Source: UBA2231 sp964415175 (lineage in GTDB: Bacteria > Elusimicrobiota > Elusimicrobia > Elusimicrobiales > UBA9959). Taken from it: a stretch of DNA of 20,714 bases. The notes beneath the pieces were generated by a model. That model had not been told where the DNA came from, made no database searches, and worked only from the letters and a program-made list of their open reading frames with translations. The stretch covers positions 1 to 20,714 of the forward strand of contig CAYPYG010000041.1 in assembly GCA_964415175.1 (NCBI GenBank). The letters are read 5' to 3'. Both the position numbers and the translations under genes were made by a program. Shown here piece by piece: positions 1-6,170 of the stretch. Position 1 is the first letter of the stretch. The number at the start of each line of letters is the position of its first letter.

Positions 1-36
1 CAGATTATGCCAGAGGCGGGAAACCCCGGGCTTTAG
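1..36 (+). CDS. tnpB: C-terminal tail of an IS200/IS605-type TnpB (partial, enters from the left edge)
   Basis: The first reading frame from base 1 is open and reads QIMPEAGNPGL followed by a TAG stop at 34-36. From memory, an E-A-G-N/S-P-x-L tail is typical of TnpB, the RNA-guided nuclease of IS200/IS605 elements. The stop codon sits in the loop of the hairpin at 24-43, as expected where the 3' end of tnpB, the guide-RNA scaffold and the right element end overlap. Only 11 codons are visible, so whether the gene upstream is intact cannot be judged. The call rests on the combination of tail and hairpin, since the peptide alone is too short to be decisive. Confidence 0.6.
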   Translation, partial: QIMPEAGNPGL

Positions 37-58
37 CCCGGGGAGTGCGTTCATTCAG
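1..58 (+). mobile_element. Right end (RE) of an IS200/IS605-family element
   Basis: A perfect stem pairs CCCCGGGCT (24-32) with AGCCCGGGG (35-43) around a two-base loop, with GAAA just before it and GGAGTG just after. A TTCA tetranucleotide occurs at 50-53 and TTCAG at 54-58. A hairpin with CTTTAG at its tip, followed about 6-10 bases later by a TCA-containing cleavage tetranucleotide, is the usual architecture of IS605-group right ends. It is also the 3' boundary of the omegaRNA scaffold. The exact cleavage base cannot be fixed without the left end or an empty site; it is probably within 50-58. Confidence 0.6.
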
Positions 59-123
59 GCACCCAGCTCTTTAAAACTTGAACTGCCTAGTCAGGCAACA
101 CAGATCTCGGCGCCGCGTTTGCG

Positions 124-159
124 CCCCCCTAACCCCCAAACCCCCAAAGCATAGTCCCC
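124..159 (-). repeat. C-rich tract with G-quadruplex potential on the minus strand
   Basis: Four C-runs lie at 124-129, 133-137, 141-145 and 156-159. The first three are separated by 3-base A/T spacers and the last by 10 bases. The minus strand therefore carries four G-tracts of at least four, three of them with telomere-like TTT/TTA spacers. No gene spans it. Confidence 0.6.
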
Positions 160-205
160 AAGACGATGCTTAGCAAGCGCGGCGTCGACTTTTTTGTCCC
201 CAGCG

Positions 206-238
206 AAAGACCCCGGAAGCCCTCCTTCCGGGGTCTTT
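206..238 (+). terminator. Terminator-like hairpin
   Basis: Bases 206-219 pair perfectly with 225-238 (14 bp, 5-base loop). The stem has an AAAGACCCC foot and ends in TCTTT, followed by GCTTTATATATA. The A-foot, GC stem and T-rich exit match the two clearer terminators in this window (7879-7900 and 13097-13123). It would end transcription coming from the element at the left edge or from the short region before it. The U-tract after the stem is imperfect. Confidence 0.6.
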
Positions 239-385
239 GCTTTATATATAAGGAAAAACTATTCCGGGGGCTGGTGTCGGCTCGCCACGGAAAAACGGTT
301 CAGGCTCCCTCGCCGGGCCTTCGCTCCGCCACGGGTTCGGCTTTCTAAAATACACCCGGCGCTGCGCTCGGCCGGGCACGAACTC

Positions 386-411
386 GGCCTGCGCGCATAG
401 CGCGCTAGGCC
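386..411. repeat. Strong GC hairpin, GGCCTGCGCGC arm
   Basis: GGCCT-GCGCGC (386-396) pairs with GCGCGC-AGGCC (400-411, one bulged T at 406) around an ATA loop. Its core, GCGCGCATAGCGCG (391-404), recurs in reverse complement at 618-631 inside the larger inverted repeat. Confidence 0.6.
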
Positions 412-522
412 TCAGACATTCATGCCCGTCCGGCAGTGCCGGTGCCCGAGCTCCGCTTGGGGAAAGCCTCCGATGTGGCTCCGGAAGGCCCGGCGAGGAA
501 GCCCTGCCCGTCCAGCGTCCCA

Positions 523-684
523 TAAGGAGACAGCCGGGGGAGGCGGCGTGTCAGCTAAGCAGGACCGCCTCGGAGGCGCGAGCATCGTAAGCGCGAGCGC
601 CGAGAGCCGAGGACCGACGCGCTATGCGCGCGAGTCCGTGTCCTGCGTGCTGACACGCCGACATGCCCCCGGCATAGTTATTCC
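523..684. repeat. Copy A (expanded) of a dispersed hairpin repeat; long nested inverted repeat
   Basis: The outer arms 533-540 and 666-673 (GCCGGGGG/CCCCCGGC) pair over 8 bp. Then 544-555 pairs with 649-660 over 12 bp without mismatch, and 559-565 (GCAGGAC) with 640-646. Smaller stems follow inside: 568-573 with 607-612, 575-579 with 597-601, and a hairpin at 618-631. The left terminus (523-548) and right terminus (656-684) closely match the left and right parts of a 55-base element at 6108-6162, which lacks the roughly 100-base interior. This is either a mobile palindromic element, a structured RNA, or a cruciform 3' of the dehydrogenase gene. Confidence 0.7.
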
Positions 685-754
685 GACTTTTACGGTGTGC
701 GAGCGCGTCTTTGCGTAGTGATGCCCCGGCAGCACCCGGAATTGTTCTCCTTAT

Positions 755-2380
755 TTACTCTCCCGACATGCAGGGGTAGCGGTAGTCGGTCGGGGGGGAG
801 AGGTTCTCCTTGACCGTGCGGACCGAGGTCCAGCGCAGCAGGCCGTGGTACCAGCCCACCTTGTCGTTGGTGCCCGACGCCCTGCCGCCGCCGAAAGGCT
901 GGCGGTCCATGACGGCGCCGGTGGGCTTGTCGTTTATATAGAAATTGCCGGCCGCGTTCTCCAGCGCCCGCGACGCCTCCGCAATGACCGCCTCGTCGCG
1001 CGCGAAGACGGACCCGGTCAGCGCGTAGGGCGAGGTAGAGTCGCAGATCTCCAGCGTCCTGGCGAAGTCCTTCTCATCGTAGGGGTACACCGTCAGCACG
1101 GGGCCGAAGATCTCCTCCTGCATCGTCTTGAACAGCGGGTCGGAGGTCTCCACCAGGGTAGGGCGGATGAAATAACCCTGCCGCTCGTCGCACTGGCCGC
1201 CGGCCAGGACCTTCGCGGAGGACGACTTCTTCGCCTGGTCTATGTATCCCTTTATATTGTCGTAGGCCATCTTGTCGATGACCGCGTTGGCGAAGCAGGA
1301 GAAGTCCTCCGGCGGCCCCATCTTGATGCCGTCTATCTCCGCGGCCAGGTCCTTCTTCATCGACTCCCAGAGCGGCTTCGGCACATAGGCGCGCGAGGCC
1401 GAGGCGCATTTCTGGCCCTGGTGCTCGAAGGCGCCCCGTATCATGGCGGTCTTCAGGGCCGCCGGGTCGCAGGAGGAGTGGGCGAAGATGAAGCACTTGC
1501 CGCCGGTCTCGCCGGCGATGCGCGGGTAGCACTTGTAGGCGAAGAGATTACGCACTATGGCCGACCACATGCCGTTGAACACCGGCGTGGAGCCGGTGAA
1601 ATTGAGCCCCGCGAAATGTTCGCTCTCTATGACGCGGTTGCCTATCTCGCCGGCGGGGCCCGGCACCATGTTGACGACGCCTTCGGGCAGGCCGGCCTCG
1701 CGCAGGAGCGACATGATGAAATGGGCCGGCAGCATGGCGTTGGAGGCCGGCTTCCAGATGACGGGGTTCCCCATCAGCGCCGGCGCGCCCGGCAGGTTGC
1801 CGGCGATGGAGGTGAAGTTGAACGGCGTCACCGCGTAGACGAAGTTCTCCAGCGGCCTGTACTCCAGCCGGTTGCGCTCGCCCGGGGCCTGCGAGGGCTG
1901 CTCGGCCCAGAGGCGGGAGGCGTACCAGGCGTTGAAGCGGAACAGGTCGACCAGTTCCGCCGTGTCGGCTTCGGCCTGCTGAAGGGACTTGGAGGTGCAG
2001 AGCATGGCGGCGGCCGTCAGCGTATGACGCCGGGGCCCCGCCAGCAGGTCCGCGGCGCGCAGGAAGACCTCCGCCCGCTCCCGCCAGGGCCTCGTCCCCC
2101 AGGCGCGCCTGGCCGCGACGGAGGCCTCTATGGCCGCGCCCACCTCGGCGGCCGAGGCCCGGTGGTATCGCCCGAGTTCCAGCTTGTGGTCGTGCGGCGC
2201 CCTTATGGCGGCGGTGCGGCCGGTGCGGACCTCCCTGCCGCCGATGAAGAGAGGGACTTCGGACGGAGAGGCTTTCATTTCCGCCAGTTTCGCTTTCAGC
2301 GCGGCGCGTTCCGGGCTGCCCGGCGCGTAGGACAGGTTAGGTTCGTTGGCGGGTCTTTCGGCGGATAATTCGTCGGTCAT
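755..2380 (-). CDS. pruA: 1-pyrroline-5-carboxylate dehydrogenase (L-glutamate gamma-semialdehyde dehydrogenase), ALDH4A1-like
   Basis: It oxidises glutamate-gamma-semialdehyde (open form of 1-pyrroline-5-carboxylate) to glutamate with NAD+, the last step of proline and ornithine/arginine breakdown, in the cytosol. At 541 residues it matches the monofunctional ALDH4A1 group, not the bifunctional PutA proteins. Visible landmarks are oxyanion Asn188 in TPFNF, Lys210 in WKPAS, general base Glu291 in GETGGK, nucleophile Cys325 in GQKCAS, the EEIFGPV segment, and the C-terminal block with NFYINDKPTGAV and PFGGGRASGTND, which is characteristic of this subfamily. The start is supported by AGAGGTG six bases upstream. 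It is a single gene divergent from nrdR; no proline dehydrogenase is nearby. Substrate assignment rests on subfamily similarity and is quite secure. Confidence 0.93.
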   Translation of the reverse strand: MTDELSAERPANEPNLSYAPGSPERAALKAKLAEMKASPSEVPLFIGGREVRTGRTAAIRAPHDHKLELGRYHRASAAEVGAAIEASVAARRAWGTRPWRERAEVFLRAADLLAGPRRHTLTAAAMLCTSKSLQQAEADTAELVDLFRFNAWYASRLWAEQPSQAPGERNRLEYRPLENFVYAVTPFNFTSIAGNLPGAPALMGNPVIWKPASNAMLPAHFIMSLLREAGLPEGVVNMVPGPAGEIGNRVIESEHFAGLNFTGSTPVFNGMWSAIVRNLFAYKCYPRIAGETGGKCFIFAHSSCDPAALKTAMIRGAFEHQGQKCASASRAYVPKPLWESMKKDLAAEIDGIKMGPPEDFSCFANAVIDKMAYDNIKGYIDQAKKSSSAKVLAGGQCDERQGYFIRPTLVETSDPLFKTMQEEIFGPVLTVYPYDEKDFARTLEICDSTSPYALTGSVFARDEAVIAEASRALENAAGNFYINDKPTGAVMDRQPFGGGRASGTNDKVGWYHGLLRWTSVRTVKENLSPPTDYRYPCMSGE

Positions 2381-2400
2381 TCTTGCACCTCTTTTAAGTT

Positions 2401-2428
2401 ATCTTACAAAATCGCGGGGGGGCGTCGA
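2401..2428 (-). promoter_or_regulatory. Candidate promoter of the pyrroline-5-carboxylate dehydrogenase gene
   Basis: On the minus strand a -35-like TCGACG (2423-2428) lies 16 bases before a -10-like TAAGAT (2401-2406). Transcription would begin near 2394, giving a short leader that contains the AGAGGTG ribosome-binding site. Both hexamers are imperfect. Confidence 0.35.
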
Positions 2429-2450
2429 ACGGCCGCTCCCCAATGAAAAT

Positions 2451-2479
2451 TTGACACACTTTGCGTTTGGTGTTAAAAT
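2451..2479 (+). promoter_or_regulatory. Sigma-70-type promoter of the nrd operon
   Basis: A perfect -35 TTGACA (2451-2456), a 17-base spacer and a near-perfect -10 TAAAAT (2474-2479) place the transcript start near 2486. It is the only strong promoter I see before nrdR, and the genes through 7855 are closely spaced behind it. Confidence 0.8.
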
Positions 2480-2488
2480 ATCCGCGCT

Positions 2489-2503
2489 ACTACTAATAGT
2501 GGT
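2489..2503. promoter_or_regulatory. Candidate operator dyad at the nrd transcript start
   Basis: ACTACTAATAGTGGT is a 15-base dyad around A2496 with one mismatched pair, a few bases downstream of the predicted start site, where a bound repressor would block initiation. NrdR is the obvious candidate regulator, but the site does not match the usual 16-base NrdR box (ACACWATATATWGTGT-like) well, and no paired second box is evident. Confidence 0.4.
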
Positions 2504-2504
2504 G

Positions 2505-2612
2505 GGGGAAGTGAAAGCCACAACGTATGGTAGTCCGCGGGAGCCGAGGATAGTATAGGCAAGGCTCCCTGGAGGGGCCCTCGTCGGCCCCGGAAAACAG
2601 GAGACTTGACGG
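2505..2612 (+). promoter_or_regulatory. Structured 5' leader of the nrd operon
   Basis: The roughly 125-base leader has two stem-loops: GGGAGCC (2539-2545) with GGCTCCC (2563-2569), and GGGGCC (2574-2579) with GGCCCC (2586-2591). Then comes the ribosome-binding site AGGAGA (2599-2604). I compared it from memory with common riboswitches (cobalamin, SAM, TPP, c-di-GMP, ZTP, fluoride) and recognise none. It may be an unclassified cis element or simply a folded leader. Confidence 0.4.
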
Positions 2613-3062
2613 ATGAAATGCCCGTTCTGCGGCGCGGAGGACACCAAGGTCACCGACAGCCGCGATTCCTCGGACGGCCTGGAGATCAGGCGCCGCAGGG
2701 AATGCGAAAAGTGCGAGAAGCGCTTCACCACTTACGAGAGGATGGAACAGCACCCGCTGGTCGTCATCAAAAAGGACGGCCGGAGGGAGCCTTTCTCGCG
2801 CGAGAAGCTCATGAGCGGCATCGTCAAGTCCTGCCAGAAGCGGGACGTCAGCGTGGAGAAGATGGAGGAGGCCGGCAGGAACATCGAGGCCAGCCTGAGG
2901 AGCGAGGACAAGAGCGAGATCCCCAGCCGCACGGTCGGGGAGCTCGTCGCCCGCGCGCTCAGGAGGCTCGACAAGGTCGCATATATCCGCTTCGCGTCCA
3001 TTTACAAGGACTTCGAGGACGTGAAGGATTTCGAGAAAGAGATAAAGTCCATAAAAAAATAG
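2613..3062 (+). CDS. nrdR: Transcriptional repressor NrdR
   Basis: NrdR represses ribonucleotide reductase genes when its ATP-cone senses high dATP. The 149-residue length is standard. The N-terminal zinc ribbon is complete (Cys3, Cys6, Cys31, Cys34), with the basic RRRR stretch at 26-29 between the Cys pairs. The ATP-cone follows from about residue 49 (VVIKKDGRREPFSREKL) to the C-terminal helices around 140. The start has AGGAGA eight bases upstream. It is the first gene of the unit and ends 13 bases before nrdD. Being co-transcribed with the reductase, it probably controls its own operon; the dyad at 2489-2503 is the candidate site. Confidence 0.96.
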   Translation: MKCPFCGAEDTKVTDSRDSSDGLEIRRRRECEKCEKRFTTYERMEQHPLVVIKKDGRREPFSREKLMSGIVKSCQKRDVSVEKMEEAGRNIEASLRSEDKSEIPSRTVGELVARALRRLDKVAYIRFASIYKDFEDVKDFEKEIKSIKK

Positions 3063-3075
3063 AGGGGTAAACGAG

Positions 3076-6000
3076 ATGAACGAATTTTTTCCCAAAGTCA
3101 TAAAGAAGCGCGACGGCAAGGTGGCTCCTTTCAACCTGGAGCGGATCAAGGCCGCCATTTACAAGGCCGCCTATACGCTGGGCGGACGCGACGAGGAGAA
3201 GTCCGTCGACGTGGCGAACGAGGTCGCCCGCCGCCTCAACAACGAATTTACCCTTAAGAACCGCATCCCCACCGTGGACGACAGCAACGCGATGTGCGTC
3301 GCCGTGCTGCGCGAGAAAGGCTTCGACCGCACCGCCGACAAGTTCGAATCCTACGCGCTGGACCGCACGCGCGTGCGCCGCAGCGGCCTGACCGTCAAGA
3401 AGCGCGGCGGCAAGACCGATATCACCGACCAGATGCTCCTGGTCCAGAGCATCACCAACGAGACGATCGAGCCCTTCGACAGGCGGAAGCTCGCCGAGGC
3501 GCTGGAGAAGGAATACGCGCTGACCCCGGAGCTGGCGGCGATGATCGCCAAGGAGACCGAGAACAACGCCTACGAGCTCTCCGAGAAGTACGGCACCAAG
3601 TCCTTCGACACGCAGTTCCTGCGCCGCATCTCCGAGTCCCATCTCTCGATGATGGGCATCCCGCTCAAGAACAGCGCGCTCGCCATGCCCATCTCCACGC
3701 TCGAGGCCCTCGTCGTGGGCAACAGCAAGGAGAACTCCAATATCACCTCCAACAACCCCGAGGCCGTCAACCTGGGCGTCGCGGAGTACGTGCTCAAGCA
3801 GTACAACCTGCGCAAGGTGTTCAGCGAGGAAGTGGCCGAGGCCCACAATAACGGCATGGTGCACATCCACGACCTGGGCTATCCCCAGCGCGTCTACTGC
3901 TCCAGCCATTCCGTCGAGTACATCAAGAAGTACGGCCTGGACAAGATCGTCTCCAACCTGCAGAACAAGAGCCACCCGGCCAAGTCGGCCATGGTGCTCA
4001 ACGGCCATATCCAGACCTTCCTGGCCTCCATGCAGAGCCGCTACGCCGGCGCCCTGGGCTTCGGCTTCCTTAATATACTCTACGCGCCGATGCTCAACAC
4101 CCCCGAGGTGCTCATAGAGGGCGAGCTCGAGGGCAAGCCGGTCAAGCTGAAGCGGGCCGAGCTCGAGGCGATGGTCGAGGCCGGCACGATAAGCTATACC
4201 GACGGCACCGCCGCGCCCTACTTCAAGAAGACCGGCGAGACCCGCGAGCTGCGCAAGCTCTCGCGCGGCGAGATGCGCCAGATAGCGCAGAACCTCATCT
4301 TCTCCGCCAGCCAGAACGCGTTCAGCCGCGGCGGCCAGACGCTGTTCATCGACTTCAACATCCACACCGGCGTGCCGCAGTACCTGAATAACGTGCCGGC
4401 GCTGGGCCCCGGCGGCAAATACATGCTGGAATCCGCCGACGGCCGCATCGAGCTGGTCGACGAGGCTCCCCGCTTCAAGGGCGCCGAGGGCGACAGCCGC
4501 AACGGCGACGTCGTACACCCCGGCGACGGCCGCAAGTTCATCACCTACGGCGATCCCCGCCTGGTCAAGACCTCGCAGGAATTCGCCATCGAGCTGATGA
4601 AGGTCTGGGAGGACGGCGATAAGTACGGCATACAGTTCGCCTTCCCTAAGTGCGACCTGCACGTCAACAACGAGGCGCTGACCGACCCCGGCGAGCGCGA
4701 GGTCTACGACTACGGCTGCCGCCTGGCGGCCAGGAACGGCTCGACCTACTTCATGTTCGACCGCGACGGCGCGGGCGCGACGCTGGCGCAGTGCTGCCGC
4801 CTCAAGGAAAAGGTCACCGACGCCGACCTGCTCAAGCGGCCCGAGCGCATCCGCTTCACCGGCTTCCAGAACGTGACCATCAACCTGCCGCAGGCCGCCT
4901 TCAAAGGCAAGACGCTGAAGGGCACGCTGGAGCAGATAGGCAAGGCGATGGACACCGCCATGAAAGCGCACCTGGAGAAGAAGGTCTACACGCAGATGCT
5001 GCTCGACACCGACGGCAGCCCGCTGCGCTCGCTGGGCCTGCCTTCCGACGACGGCACCCCGTACGTGGACCTTAATAAAGCCACCTACATCATGGGCCTG
5101 ATCGGCCTCAACGAGGTGGTGCAGTACCTGACGGGCAAGGAACTGCACGAGAGCCGCGACGCCTACGAGACCGGCCTGCAGATCATCGACTTCATGTACA
5201 CCAAGATCGGCGAGCTGCGCGCTAAGCACGGCCTCAAGATCACGCTGGAAGAGACCCCGGCCGAGAGCGCCACGCAGAAGCTGGCAAAGGGCGACATGGC
5301 GCGCTTCCCCGAGGCGAAGAAGGTGGTCAAGGGCGACCTGAAGAAGGCCCCCTACTACACCAACTCCATACACCTCAACCCCGGCGCGGACGTCTCCATC
5401 GTCGACCGCATCGAGCTGCAGTCCAAGTTCCATGAGATGATAGAGTCCGGCTCCATCATCCACGTCTACTGCGGCGAGTCGCAGATACCGGCGGAATCCA
5501 TCGGGACTCTGATCGAGAAGGCCTACCGCAACACCAGGTCCTCGCAGATCACGGTCTCGCCGGAGTTCACGCACTGCAACAACTGCCACACCAACTACTT
5601 CGGCTTCAAGGACAAGTGCGGCAAGTGCGGCTCGGAGGATATGACCAAGCGCACCAAGATAGTCGGCTACTTCTCCAACCTGCCCGGCTGGAACGACTCG
5701 CAGCTGGCCATCAGCGCCGCCCGCGAGGCCGTCGCGCCGCGCTACGCCAGCTTCGCGCCCGGCGTGAAGTGGCTGCACGTGAAGGACGACTCCAAGAAGG
5801 TCATGGTCTTCGGCAAGCCCGGCTGCGCCACCTGCGAAGAGGCCAAAGCCTCGCTGACCAAAGCGCTCAAGGACAATGGCATGGAGATCCCGGTGGAGTT
5901 CCACGATCTCACGAAGACCGAGAGCCGCATAGCCGCGGCCAAGTGGAACGTCCCGCTCGACCCTATACCGACGGTACTGGTCAAGAACAACGGCACGACC

Positions 6001-6102
6001 TCGCGCTACGAACTCGAGTTCAGGCGCGGCAAGCCGGTCCGCCGCAAGGAAGTCGAGTACCACAAGATGGTCGAAGAGGCCTACACCGTAAAGACGGCGT
6101 AG
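3076..6102 (+). CDS. nrdD: Anaerobic (class III) ribonucleoside-triphosphate reductase with fused C-terminal glutaredoxin-like domain
   Basis: It reduces NTPs to dNTPs by glycyl-radical chemistry under anoxia. Domain order: ATP-cone (about 5-95); a second cone-like segment (about 115-195, from ITNETIEPFDRRKL); the catalytic barrel with the finger-loop QCCR (Cys573/Cys574, candidate thiyl-radical cysteine) and VTINLPQAA; a zinc site with Cys834, Cys837, Cys848 and Cys851; and the glycyl-radical loop VGYFSNLPGWND with Gly864. Typical NrdD proteins end about 30 residues after this glycine. Here 144 residues follow, including a thioredoxin-fold domain (about 905 to the end) with CATC at 917-920 and a cis-Pro-type IPTV at 964-967. 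At 1008 residues it is longer than the roughly 700 of E. coli NrdD, and I see no intein. GAGGGG lies just before the ATG. The fused redoxin may supply electrons in place of formate; that is inference. Confidence 0.95.
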   Translation: MNEFFPKVIKKRDGKVAPFNLERIKAAIYKAAYTLGGRDEEKSVDVANEVARRLNNEFTLKNRIPTVDDSNAMCVAVLREKGFDRTADKFESYALDRTRVRRSGLTVKKRGGKTDITDQMLLVQSITNETIEPFDRRKLAEALEKEYALTPELAAMIAKETENNAYELSEKYGTKSFDTQFLRRISESHLSMMGIPLKNSALAMPISTLEALVVGNSKENSNITSNNPEAVNLGVAEYVLKQYNLRKVFSEEVAEAHNNGMVHIHDLGYPQRVYCSSHSVEYIKKYGLDKIVSNLQNKSHPAKSAMVLNGHIQTFLASMQSRYAGALGFGFLNILYAPMLNTPEVLIEGELEGKPVKLKRAELEAMVEAGTISYTDGTAAPYFKKTGETRELRKLSRGEMRQIAQNLIFSASQNAFSRGGQTLFIDFNIHTGVPQYLNNVPALGPGGKYMLESADGRIELVDEAPRFKGAEGDSRNGDVVHPGDGRKFITYGDPRLVKTSQEFAIELMKVWEDGDKYGIQFAFPKCDLHVNNEALTDPGEREVYDYGCRLAARNGSTYFMFDRDGAGATLAQCCRLKEKVTDADLLKRPERIRFTGFQNVTINLPQAAFKGKTLKGTLEQIGKAMDTAMKAHLEKKVYTQMLLDTDGSPLRSLGLPSDDGTPYVDLNKATYIMGLIGLNEVVQYLTGKELHESRDAYETGLQIIDFMYTKIGELRAKHGLKITLEETPAESATQKLAKGDMARFPEAKKVVKGDLKKAPYYTNSIHLNPGADVSIVDRIELQSKFHEMIESGSIIHVYCGESQIPAESIGTLIEKAYRNTRSSQITVSPEFTHCNNCHTNYFGFKDKCGKCGSEDMTKRTKIVGYFSNLPGWNDSQLAISAAREAVAPRYASFAPGVKWLHVKDDSKKVMVFGKPGCATCEEAKASLTKALKDNGMEIPVEFHDLTKTESRIAAAKWNVPLDPIPTVLVKNNGTTSRYELEFRRGKPVRRKEVEYHKMVEEAYTVKTA

Positions 6103-6107
6103 TTTAT

Positions 6108-6162
6108 TAAGGAGACAGCGGGGGTGGCGGCGGGCCGCCGACAGGACCCCGGATAATTCTCC
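6108..6162. repeat. Copy B (minimal) of the dispersed hairpin repeat, in the nrdD-nrdG junction
   Basis: TAAGGAGACAGC-GGGGG-GGCGGCG at the left and CGCCGACA...CCCCGG at the right match copy A at 523-684 almost base for base, but only three bases separate the halves here. It folds as GGAGA (6111-6115) with TCTCC (6158-6162), then G6120-G6123 with C6147-C6150, then GGCGG (6126-6130) with CCGCC (6135-6139). It fills most of the 68 bases between the nrdD stop and the nrdG start, which has no Shine-Dalgarno motif of its own close by. Confidence 0.65.
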
Positions 6163-6170
6163 GTTATCCC

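Larger units (their letters stand above)
239..754. other. Non-coding, palindrome-rich intergenic region
   Basis: I see no credible gene here. Open frames are short and arise from GC-rich composition, without ribosome-binding sites or recognisable protein. The stretch is dense in dyad symmetry: a hairpin at 386-411, a 13-base palindrome at 430-442 (CCGGCA-G-TGCCGG), and the nested inverted repeat within 523-684. The right edge abuts the stop codon of the minus-strand dehydrogenase gene, so part of it may be that gene's 3' untranslated region. Confidence 0.6.

Noticed and set aside
242..718. Short open frames of 60-98 codons in the left intergenic region
   Set aside because: They have no ribosome-binding sites, Arg/Pro/Gly-rich chance composition, and several cross the inverted repeats.
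845..2368. Long plus-strand open frame of about 500 codons
   Set aside because: It is antisense to the dehydrogenase gene, rich in Gly/Arg/Val/His/Leu with no family motif, and arises from the GC-rich codon positions of the real gene.
2505..2612. Cobalamin or other known riboswitch before nrdR
   Set aside because: Some words resemble fragments of the cobalamin box, but the conserved core and helix order are not there.
2959..6063. Minus-strand open frame of over 1000 codons opposite nrdD
   Set aside because: The translation is low-complexity Leu/Gly/Val/Asp/His sequence, and the plus strand holds an unmistakable NrdD.
3076..6102. Intein in the long NrdD
   Set aside because: Family motifs run continuously through the catalytic part; the extra length is explained by the second cone-like segment and the C-terminal redox domain.
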